Shown piece by piece: positions 6,594 to 14,261 of a stretch of 16,457 nucleotides of DNA (positions within the stretch are counted from its first letter, which is position 1; each line of letters starts with the position of its first letter). The notes under the pieces were generated by a model. The model had not been told where the DNA came from. It was given only the letters and a program-made list of their open reading frames with translations, and ran no database searches. Origin of the DNA: Candidatus Cloacimonadota bacterium (GTDB lineage: Bacteria; Cloacimonadota; Cloacimonadia; Cloacimonadales; TCS61). The position numbers and the translations under genes were made by a program. The stretch covers positions 1-16,457 of the forward strand of contig JAFGEH010000160.1 of assembly GCA_016931665.1 (NCBI GenBank), written 5' to 3'.

Positions 6594-9587
6594 TTATCTG
6601 TTCGCTGGTCTGTTATCAGGTTTGAATATGGCTGCCCTACCAGAGCGCCCATCTATTTTTATCAGGAAAGGTGCTTTTGTCCTGATGTGTCTGAAATGTT
6701 TAGTTTTACACACAGGTTTCTGTTGTTCGAGCCAGTACCAGTCGATGAAGGTATCGTCCTGATTATAAGGTACGGTAAAATAACCCACATTCATAGCCAC
6801 CAGGTTATGAAAGAAGTGGCTGCCCTGCGAAGCTTCAACTACATATCCTTCGAAACTTGTTTCCACGATGATCCTGGCTTTATTGATCTGAGCCCAGTTG
6901 ACAGGCACCCCCAGAAAGCGGTCACTGGAACCCCAGCGGCCGGGTCCCATCAGGATATATTCCCGCTTCTCCTGTTTCAGGCTGTTATTGATCTGCTCAA
7001 TCTCTTCCAGCATTTCCATCGTTTCCCGGTTATCGAACACCTTCAGATCGACAAAAACGAGATCGGTGAGATGCTTGATAATACCATTACCCATGGCTTT
7101 GTCAGTAAGCAGAATCAAATCATTCCGCTCAAGCTTTTCCACATTGACTTCGGCATGTTCCCTGGTAATGGATAATGGCCTGATCTGCAGAATATAGAAT
7201 ACCGGATTACTATATTGATCATCAGTAATCTTAAAATCAACCGCAAATTCAATTTCAACGGGTACACCCAACCCCATTTCCCCGATTTCCAGAATCCGCA
7301 GGAGAATGGCGCTGAGTTTAAAATGCTCGTAATGGACTATATTGCGGAAAGTCAGTACTCTGGGACCCTGACTGAATCTGCCATCAATGAAGCCCAGGTG
7401 TTCATAATCCCAGACTGAGCTCAATTCCAGGAAGATGGAATTCATCATTTGCCTGGAGATCTTGATCCTGCGCAGTGTCGCCATTTCACCCTCGGAGAGG
7501 TCGAAAGTCTTCCCATCCAGTTCCAGGGCATATAACTCCCGTTGATTATTCTCCACCATAATTTCCGGTTCCAGCAGGTTGATCCTGGGGTGACGCGGGC
7601 AATAGCGGAAAGACCGCTCACCGTCCACTACCGCTTTACCAAGACCAGCAGCCAGGGCGGCCACACCGTCGGCATGACGGATCACGGAAGTGGGATAGAA
7701 ATTGTAAGACTGGGCCGCTCCGGAAAACACCGGGAAATAATAATTATCCCAATGAACTGAACCGGCTATCTCCTGGATAACCACTGCCATTTTTTCTTCT
7801 TCGATCTTGTAATTAATGCTTTCTATGTACTGCCGTGGTTTCTCATGAAAGGGTGTGGAAAGTATTATTTTAATGGCATCCTCAAGCTGCTGCAGCCTTA
7901 CCTGCAGGTCAGGATGGCTGTTGGGAAGCATGAATGTCTTATAGATACCGGCAAACGGTTGTGACTGGGAATCTTCCAGCAGGCCGGAGGAACGTACGGC
8001 CAGTGGAAAAGAGGCACTCTTCAGCAATTTCTTCAATTTATCCTGCAGGGATCTGTCCAGTTTGCCGGCCAGGAATATCTTCTCGATTTCTTGATCCGTC
8101 AGATCGATCAGTTTATCTATATTTATCCGATTGCGATCGAGGAAATTATCAAATTCATTAGTACCGATGATGGCGGTTCTTGGCAGCTTAACTGAGATGT
8201 CCTGAAATTCCTGATCCAGGTCCATGGTTACCAGGAGCGCATTTAAAAACGCCAGCCCGCGCCCTTTCCCTCCCAGGGAACCCTCTGCCAGCTGTATAAT
8301 TTTATCTTCCTCGGTCAATCCTGCTTCACCAAATCTGATTACTTTGCCCCTGTTTCTCTGCTCACGGACCTGACGGATAGTATTGATCAGGAATTTTCTG
8401 ATATCATCGGTATTAAGAAAATCAGCTGCTACCACATATTTGATCTGCTGGGCTATCCTGAACTCACCATGGGCCATCAGCCAGGCAGAAAAATGATTCC
8501 GATTAGCATGAAAGAGGAGAGATGCCTCCGGAATGTCGGCTATCTTTTTTTCAAATTCATACATGGATCGGGCTCGTTCTATTTCTTCCCCACTGCTGTT
8601 TCGGAAAACAAAATCCCCGAAACCCAGATTATTGATGATGAACTGGCGGATATCATTCATCAGAGTAGGTGAATCCTTCTCATGGAATTCAGCTTTGAGT
8701 TTCCGGGCTTCTACCAGGTTATAGGGGTCGGCTGACTGCATAAGCACCGGCAGATCGGGATTCTGCAACCTGATTTCCCGAACCAGTTTAATACCGCCGG
8801 CTTCGTCAGGTATATTGTTTACTGGCAGATTCACGTTGGTAATTACGCAGATAATGTATTCTCGGTATTTGTGATACAATTCCAGGGCATCTTCATAATC
8901 ATGGGCCAGCAGGACTTTGGGGCGAGCCCTCATTCTGAGTCTTTTATTCGCCTCCTGCAATTCTGCCTCAATCAATTCCTGTGTCAGCTTCATACTTTCC
9001 AGATAGAACATGGGCAGATAGGAAGAGTAATATGTAATGGCATTTTCTATGATCAGAACAACACGGACGGCGCCGTATCTGGTGTCATGCTCTATGTTGA
9101 GTTTATCTTCCACCAGTTTGATCATTGCTAAAAACAACTTGGGGTCACCTTTCCAGAGAAATACCTCATCGAAATACTTCAATTTTTCCGGGGATTGATT
9201 AACAATATCGATATAGGATTGTTTATTCAACAGCAACAACTGCGGTAAACCGGAGAACTTTTCCCGGATCTGCCGGCTCATGTCGAAAGGTGTAACATCT
9301 CCAATTCGCATCATGATGATCACCATATCAAAATTACGGCTGGCCAGGACTTCCAGGATATCATCCGTAAAAGTGATCGTGGTGATGCGGGGAGCAATAC
9401 TCAGATCCAGTTGGCGGAATTCGCCTGAAATCTGTTCCGACAGCCTGCCGTCCCATTCCAGGACATAGGCATCGAAAACACTGGAGATCAGTAAAATTTC
9501 TTTAACCCGATGCTGCATCAGCAGGTGAAAAGAATCATCCCCGAATTTGAATTTATTGAAATAATAGTTCAGATCGTCCAGATTCAT
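6594..9587 (-). CDS. PEP-synthase-type ATP-grasp protein with degenerate receivers (downstream copy)
   Basis: This 997-residue cytoplasmic protein belongs to the PEP/pyruvate-binding-domain family. Region 28-160 looks like a receiver without a phosphoacceptor (M92 at that place). Region 175-320 is a second receiver in which the acidic pair is E181-N182 and the phosphoacceptor position is N251, while S285 and K304 remain; it should not be phosphorylated. A helical linker follows. Residues about 430-806 are a full PPDK N-terminal ATP-grasp domain: GSLGGKGRG (436-444), LAVRSSGLLEDS (529-540), EKMAVVIQEIAGS, VEIEFAVD (777-784) and ILQIRPL (799-805). The C-terminal ~190 residues carry GPGRWGSSDRFLGVPV (881-896) and QGSHFFHNL (921-929), but no TSHAA-type phosphohistidine motif and no PEP barrel. 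It starts 14 bases after its paralogue, with AGGAA in the gap. The reaction is unknown. Confidence 0.88.
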   Translation of the reverse strand: MNLDDLNYYFNKFKFGDDSFHLLMQHRVKEILLISSVFDAYVLEWDGRLSEQISGEFRQLDLSIAPRITTITFTDDILEVLASRNFDMVIIMMRIGDVTPFDMSRQIREKFSGLPQLLLLNKQSYIDIVNQSPEKLKYFDEVFLWKGDPKLFLAMIKLVEDKLNIEHDTRYGAVRVVLIIENAITYYSSYLPMFYLESMKLTQELIEAELQEANKRLRMRARPKVLLAHDYEDALELYHKYREYIICVITNVNLPVNNIPDEAGGIKLVREIRLQNPDLPVLMQSADPYNLVEARKLKAEFHEKDSPTLMNDIRQFIINNLGFGDFVFRNSSGEEIERARSMYEFEKKIADIPEASLLFHANRNHFSAWLMAHGEFRIAQQIKYVVAADFLNTDDIRKFLINTIRQVREQRNRGKVIRFGEAGLTEEDKIIQLAEGSLGGKGRGLAFLNALLVTMDLDQEFQDISVKLPRTAIIGTNEFDNFLDRNRINIDKLIDLTDQEIEKIFLAGKLDRSLQDKLKKLLKSASFPLAVRSSGLLEDSQSQPFAGIYKTFMLPNSHPDLQVRLQQLEDAIKIILSTPFHEKPRQYIESINYKIEEEKMAVVIQEIAGSVHWDNYYFPVFSGAAQSYNFYPTSVIRHADGVAALAAGLGKAVVDGERSFRYCPRHPRINLLEPEIMVENNQRELYALELDGKTFDLSEGEMATLRRIKISRQMMNSIFLELSSVWDYEHLGFIDGRFSQGPRVLTFRNIVHYEHFKLSAILLRILEIGEMGLGVPVEIEFAVDFKITDDQYSNPVFYILQIRPLSITREHAEVNVEKLERNDLILLTDKAMGNGIIKHLTDLVFVDLKVFDNRETMEMLEEIEQINNSLKQEKREYILMGPGRWGSSDRFLGVPVNWAQINKARIIVETSFEGYVVEASQGSHFFHNLVAMNVGYFTVPYNQDDTFIDWYWLEQQKPVCKTKHFRHIRTKAPFLIKIDGRSGRAAIFKPDNRPANR

Positions 9588-9601
9588 TTATCATTCCTGA
9601 T

Positions 9602-12565
9602 TTATTTATAGATGAAGGAGATACCTTTGCGGCCGTCCATTTTTATCACTGCTGGATGATCAAGCTCCACATGGACGAGAAATTCGGTTTTATCGGCAAT
9701 GGGTTGTTCTTTCAGCCATTTCCAATCTACAAAATCAGTACCTGAGCCATAGGGTACGGTGAAATAGCCCACATTCATGGAGACCAGATTATGGAAGAAA
9801 TGTGTACCCTGAGAGCCATCAACAACAAAGTCCTTCAGGCCTGCCTCCACTATGATCTTGGCTTTATAGATCTCATGCCATTTTACGGGGACTCCCAGGA
9901 ATCTGTCCCGCGATCCCCAGCGGCCAGGACCGATGAGTATATAATGCCTGTTCTCCGTACGCATTTTCTCGTTGAACAGGGCAATATCCCTCTGCATGTC
10001 CAGAGTCCGTGTATTATCAAATTTATCAGGGTCGAGGAAGATGATATCCCGGATGTTTGAGATCACTCCGTTCCCCATACCGCTGGTAGTATAAAGGAAC
10101 AGCTCAGCGAAATCCAGATTGTCGGAATCGATATATATTTCCTCGGTGTTGATGGTCAAAGGTCTGATCTGAAGGACATAGAAGGTGGGTTTGCGGTTTC
10201 TGATGATATTAGGATCGAGATTAACGGCAAATTCAATTTCTACCGGTACTCCCATGGCTCTTTCCCCGATATCCAGAGTGCTTTCCAGGATCCGGGCCAG
10301 AGGGAAATATTCATATTTCAGGATATCGGCGAAAGTTATGATCCGCGGGCCGGGTACTCTGTTACCATCAACCAGCCGGTTATTCTGATAATCCCAGGTT
10401 GAGACAAGATGATCCAGCGAACCATGATTCTCCGCCTCCTTGATCTTCAGTTTCCTAAGGGTACAATCCATATTCTCCACCAGATCGAACTCACATTCCC
10501 CTACATTGATGGCATATAGCTCCTTCTGTGTTTCGCCCAGGAGTTCCTCATTGGAGATCAGCTGCATCTTGGGATAGTGGGGACAGAACCGGAAGATCCT
10601 CTCGCCTTCCACCACGGTTTTACCCAGACCGACAGCTATGGCTGCGATTCCATCGCTGTTTTTGAGGGAAGAAGTAGGATAGAAATTATAGGACTGAGCG
10701 ACTCCGGCAATGTGGGGATAAACGTATCCATTGAACCTGCTGCCGACCATTTCCTGAATTATCACCGCCATTTTCTCTTCTTCCAGCTTGTAGTTGATAC
10801 TTTCAATATAATTTCTGGCGCTGCGCAGGAATACAGAAGCGAAAACCAGTTTTATGGAATCGGCCAGATGTTTGAGCCTGAAATCCTTTTTCTTATGATG
10901 ATTGGGTAGCATGAAGGTCTGATAGATCCCGGCAAAGGGCTGGGACTGGGAATCCTCCAGCAGGCCGGAAGAGCGGACAGCCAGAGGGTATTTAATATTA
11001 TCAATGAATACACTGAGGATTTTCATCAAGCGGGGAGACAATTCGCAGTTCACAAAGAACTCGTTAATCTCCTGATCGGATTTTTCTGTGATCCAGTTGC
11101 CGATATGATTTCTTTCGATAAACAAGTCGAACTCGCTGGTCCCAATTATGAATGTGCGGGGTATTTTGATATTGACGTCGGGGAATTTCTTATCGAACTC
11201 CATGGAGACAAAGAGTGAATTCAGGAAGGCAATCCCTCTTCCCTTGCCACCCAGGGAGCCTTCCGCCAGCCGGATAATACTTTCCTCTATATTAAGGAAA
11301 TTGGGATCGAACTGGATCAACTTACCCCGGTTACGTTCATATTCCACCTCCTGGAACATGCTGATGAGCTGGTTACGCAGGGCTTCAGTGGTTGCGAAAT
11401 CATTGATCTTCATGTGCCGCATCCGTTTAGCATAAAGAAACTCGCCATGAGCAGTGAGCCAGGCGGAAAAATCATTGCGGCCGCTGTGGTAAAGAAGAGA
11501 CTCGTCCGGAATGATCTTGAGTTTTTCCTGAAAATCGCTCAAAGTCTGAGAACGGGCGAATTCCTCTCCTTCCGGATTACGAAAGATGAAATCTCCGAAA
11601 CCCAGGTTATTGACCACGAATTTACGCAGATCGTGCAGCAGGGTTTTGGAATTTTTATGCAGGAAATGCACTCCCAGGTCAAGAGCTTCCTTTTCGTTCG
11701 ATTCTTCGGAAGATTGAAGCAGAATCGGACATTCCACGTGGTGCATCTGGAGATGACGGATTAGTTTGATCCCGGCCTGAGGGTGGTCTTTTCCCTTATA
11801 TTTATATCGGATATCGGATATGATGGCGATAACGAATTCTTTATATTTCTCATACAATTCAATGGCTGTTTCGAAGTTATGGCAGAGCAGTACTTTCGGC
11901 CGGCCTCTCATGCGCCGCCGTTTGTTAATGTCATCCAGCTCTTCGCTGATCAGCAGCTGGGTCTGTTTCATGATCTCCGAATACAGCAGCGGATGGAACA
12001 TGGAATAATAATGGATTGAATCCTCCACCAGCAGGATCACCCTTACCCCACCTTCCCGGGTGTCGTTCTCCACATTCCAGATATCCTCGATATATTTGAT
12101 CATGGTCAGGAATATCTTACTGTCGCCATTCCAGCTGAAAACATTATCAATAAACTTCATCTCTTCACTGTCTTTATCGATCAGTACTACATCGTTGGAC
12201 ACATTCAGGAGAAGCAGAATGGGTATATCCGGGTACAGTTCCCTGATCTGACGGCTCAATTTAAAGGGGCTGATCTCACCGATTCTCATCATGGTAATCA
12301 CCAGATCGAATTTTCTTTCCTTAAGCAGATTCAAAGCCTGGATGCCGGTTGGCACACTGGTAACACGGGGAGAAGTACTGAGATTCAACTGCCGGTATTC
12401 TCCGTGGATCTGTTCAGAAAGCCTGCCATCCTGCTCGAAGATGAAAGCGTCGTAGAAGGTTGAAACCAGCAATATTTCATGGACTCTTTTCTTCATCAGA
12501 TTATGAAAGATATCTTCCCCATATTTGAATTTGTTATAATAGTAATTCAGTTCTTTCAGGTCCAT
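9602..12565 (-). CDS. PEP-synthase-type ATP-grasp protein with intact receiver (upstream copy)
   Basis: This 987-residue paralogue of the next gene (57 of the first 100 residues identical by hand count) has the same layout. The first receiver-like region again has M92 where Asp is expected. The second receiver (about 175-320) keeps the acidic pair E181-D182 (LVEDS), phosphoacceptor D251 (IISDIRY), S285 and K304, so it could be phosphorylated. The ATP-grasp part runs from GSLGGKGRG (436-444) through LAVRSSGLLEDS (528-539) to VLQIRPL (797-803). The C-terminal part has GPGRWGSRDRFLGVPV (879-894) and SQGTHFFHNL (918-927). The phosphohistidine and PEP-barrel domains of PEP synthase are absent, so it is not an ordinary PEP synthase. 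GGAGG sits shortly before ATG 12565. It is probably the promoter-proximal gene of an operon with the following copy. The phosphodonor and substrate are unknown. Confidence 0.88.
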   Translation of the reverse strand: MDLKELNYYYNKFKYGEDIFHNLMKKRVHEILLVSTFYDAFIFEQDGRLSEQIHGEYRQLNLSTSPRVTSVPTGIQALNLLKERKFDLVITMMRIGEISPFKLSRQIRELYPDIPILLLLNVSNDVVLIDKDSEEMKFIDNVFSWNGDSKIFLTMIKYIEDIWNVENDTREGGVRVILLVEDSIHYYSMFHPLLYSEIMKQTQLLISEELDDINKRRRMRGRPKVLLCHNFETAIELYEKYKEFVIAIISDIRYKYKGKDHPQAGIKLIRHLQMHHVECPILLQSSEESNEKEALDLGVHFLHKNSKTLLHDLRKFVVNNLGFGDFIFRNPEGEEFARSQTLSDFQEKLKIIPDESLLYHSGRNDFSAWLTAHGEFLYAKRMRHMKINDFATTEALRNQLISMFQEVEYERNRGKLIQFDPNFLNIEESIIRLAEGSLGGKGRGIAFLNSLFVSMEFDKKFPDVNIKIPRTFIIGTSEFDLFIERNHIGNWITEKSDQEINEFFVNCELSPRLMKILSVFIDNIKYPLAVRSSGLLEDSQSQPFAGIYQTFMLPNHHKKKDFRLKHLADSIKLVFASVFLRSARNYIESINYKLEEEKMAVIIQEMVGSRFNGYVYPHIAGVAQSYNFYPTSSLKNSDGIAAIAVGLGKTVVEGERIFRFCPHYPKMQLISNEELLGETQKELYAINVGECEFDLVENMDCTLRKLKIKEAENHGSLDHLVSTWDYQNNRLVDGNRVPGPRIITFADILKYEYFPLARILESTLDIGERAMGVPVEIEFAVNLDPNIIRNRKPTFYVLQIRPLTINTEEIYIDSDNLDFAELFLYTTSGMGNGVISNIRDIIFLDPDKFDNTRTLDMQRDIALFNEKMRTENRHYILIGPGRWGSRDRFLGVPVKWHEIYKAKIIVEAGLKDFVVDGSQGTHFFHNLVSMNVGYFTVPYGSGTDFVDWKWLKEQPIADKTEFLVHVELDHPAVIKMDGRKGISFIYK

Positions 12566-12620
12566 AAGCCCTCCGCCTGCTGCGCTTTTTATTTGCAGTC
12601 ATCATTGAGGGAAGCAATAT

Positions 12621-12626
12621 TGTCAA
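12621..12626 (-). promoter_or_regulatory. Candidate -35-like element upstream of the PEP-binding gene pair
   Basis: On the minus strand a perfect TTGACA follows AATAC, 55 bases before the ATG at 12565. It resembles the elements before both gdh genes, but no convincing -10 box is seen at normal spacing. Confidence 0.35.
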
Positions 12627-12677
12627 GTATTGAAAGATCCCGGGCCTGTTATCGGCTGAATAGGAGCCTTTTTTTGA

Positions 12678-12706
12678 TTGACACAATATGGGAAATCACT
12701 CAATAA
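12678..12706 (+). promoter_or_regulatory. Candidate promoter of the Wzi-like gene
   Basis: TTGACA (12678-12683) is followed by a 17-base spacer and CAATAA (12701-12706), 24 bases before the ATG at 12731. The same TTGAC-N-CAATAA layout recurs at 15982-16011. Confidence 0.5.
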
Positions 12707-12730
12707 ATGCCCTGAATTAAAGGTGGTGCT

Positions 12731-14254
12731 ATGAAATTCCGGTTAATTCTAATGCTGGTTACCTGCCAGATTCTCAATCTGCCGGCAGAAACAGCTTCAT
12801 GCTGGCAGAAGCTCTCCTGGTCTGAACCGGCAGTAATCACCCGGTGTTATCGTTTCCATTTCAGTGAATATCCCAATGAAAACCATCTGATCAGAAAACT
12901 CAACCCGAAAGAGCATAATTCCTTCGAGATCGCCATTTATCCGCTTTCTCAGCTCAAATCATCCCTGCTGGAATTAGGCTCAAATCCCGCGGAACCTTCC
13001 ACCTTTATCAGCTATAAAGCAGCCGATTCCAACTATGCAGCCCGTTTGGATATTCAGGTGAGAACCGGCGCTGATTTCAGCTCCGATCTCGAAGACCGGG
13101 ATTATTCCTTCCTGCATCATGGTGTAGTCATAAAAGGCAACCTGGCTGACCGGCTATTCCTGTACGGAGACTGGTGGTCCGGGCATTATGGTTCGGACCT
13201 GGATTATGCCCTGGAGACATCTCCCCTGCTGGACAGCTGGTATCAATACGATGATGACCGCGAAAAGATCTATCATGACAATCTTCGGGGGAAACTGCTC
13301 TACAGTCTGCCCTATCTTTCCGTGGGGCTTGGCCGCGGCCAGTATCAGCTGGGCAGCAGCATCTCCGGCAGCATCATCCTCGATACGCAAGGCAATGATT
13401 ATGGGTATATCTCCCTAGACTTCAGAATAGGCACTCTCCTTTTCTCCCAGCTCCAGGCGAAGCTGATAGCAGACAGCACAACAACAGTTTCCGACCAGAT
13501 AGAAGAATACCCGGAAAAATACCTGGCTGTTCACCGGCTCGAGTGGCTACCCTCGCCCCGTTTCAGATTTTTCCTGGGTGAGGCGGTGATCTATGGTAAT
13601 CGCAGCCCTGATCCCGGTTACCTGCTGCCCCATGTGTTTCAGAGAGTAGTGGAACATAACCTGCGGGACAGGGATAATGTCCTGATCTTCAGTGGCTGGG
13701 AATGGCAGGTTGGCTCCGGCAATATTATGTACGGCAACCTGATTGTGGATGAACTCAAGAAAAGTGAATTATTTTCTGACTGGTGGGGAAACAAGTATGC
13801 ACTGCAGATCGGAAATTCCCTGCAGATACCAGCCTGGCACAGCAGATTATCTCTGGAATTCACAGCGGTCCGGCCCTGGCTTTATACGCATAACCAACTG
13901 GTAAACAAATATTCCCACGACGGGTTTGGCCTGGGTTTTCCGGCCGGAAGCAATCTCATCCAGATAGCAACTGAGTTCAATACCAATATTATAGCCAATC
14001 TAACGCTGGACCTGGCAGCATCCTTCACCCGGCAGGGTTCAGTGGGAAACCATTTCTCTCTGAATTACGATTCCCGCCCCTCTGACCACGCTGACTGGCT
14101 GGAAGGTTGCATCCAGAATATTTACCGGGGGAAATTCGTTGTTACCTGGCAGCCTCTTGCCCATCATTCTCTCAAGCTGGGTTACCAGATAACCAGGACT
14201 GCTGGTGATCCCGCCAGGCATGATCTTTCGCTTAGCTATCTCCTAACGTATTGA
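12731..14254 (+). CDS. Wzi-like capsule assembly outer-membrane beta-barrel protein
   Basis: This 507-residue protein has a Sec signal (MKFRLILMLV start, probable cleavage after AETA near residue 22), then alternating amphipathic strands ending in an aromatic C-terminal residue (LSYLLTY), as expected of an outer-membrane barrel. Patterns typical of the capsule assembly Wzi family in Bacteroidota-like bacteria are visible: GRGQYQLGSS (201-210), HRLEW (268-272), EAVIYGNRSPDP (284-295), EFTAVRPWLYTH (376-387) and the GLGFPAGSN turn (400-408). Wzi in E. coli binds capsule at the cell surface. An AGGTGG ribosome site precedes the ATG by a few bases. It stands first in a plus-strand pair with a GT2 transferase seven bases downstream, which suits a role in surface glycan attachment or secretion. 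The family call is from motif memory; the polysaccharide is unknown. Confidence 0.75.
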   Translation: MKFRLILMLVTCQILNLPAETASCWQKLSWSEPAVITRCYRFHFSEYPNENHLIRKLNPKEHNSFEIAIYPLSQLKSSLLELGSNPAEPSTFISYKAADSNYAARLDIQVRTGADFSSDLEDRDYSFLHHGVVIKGNLADRLFLYGDWWSGHYGSDLDYALETSPLLDSWYQYDDDREKIYHDNLRGKLLYSLPYLSVGLGRGQYQLGSSISGSIILDTQGNDYGYISLDFRIGTLLFSQLQAKLIADSTTTVSDQIEEYPEKYLAVHRLEWLPSPRFRFFLGEAVIYGNRSPDPGYLLPHVFQRVVEHNLRDRDNVLIFSGWEWQVGSGNIMYGNLIVDELKKSELFSDWWGNKYALQIGNSLQIPAWHSRLSLEFTAVRPWLYTHNQLVNKYSHDGFGLGFPAGSNLIQIATEFNTNIIANLTLDLAASFTRQGSVGNHFSLNYDSRPSDHADWLEGCIQNIYRGKFVVTWQPLAHHSLKLGYQITRTAGDPARHDLSLSYLLTY

Positions 14255-14261
14255 ATAAATA

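Noticed and set aside
6518..6652. The 45-codon N-terminal extension of the upstream gdh gene.
   Set aside because: It would overlap the end of the preceding gene, is absent from the paralogue, and a good ribosome site precedes ATG 6517.
6687..7175. A 162-codon plus-strand open frame opposite the downstream PEP-binding gene.
   Set aside because: It is antisense to well-conserved coding sequence and its translation shows no domain or signal; it is a shadow frame.
12621..12634. TTGACAATATTGC upstream of the PEP-binding pair as a sigma54 site.
   Set aside because: The spacing between the G and GC elements is about two bases too short and the GG of the -24 box is missing.
12654..12675. GGCTGAATAGGAGCC followed by seven T on the plus strand, resembling a terminator.
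   Set aside because: The stem is only about four base pairs, and no plus-strand gene lies upstream for it to end; the T-run is more likely part of the divergent promoter region.
12731..12766. A possible lipobox (LVTC, Cys12) in the Wzi-like protein.
   Set aside because: Thr is not accepted just before the lipidated Cys, the position is too early, and the protein has the features of a barrel with an ordinary signal peptide.
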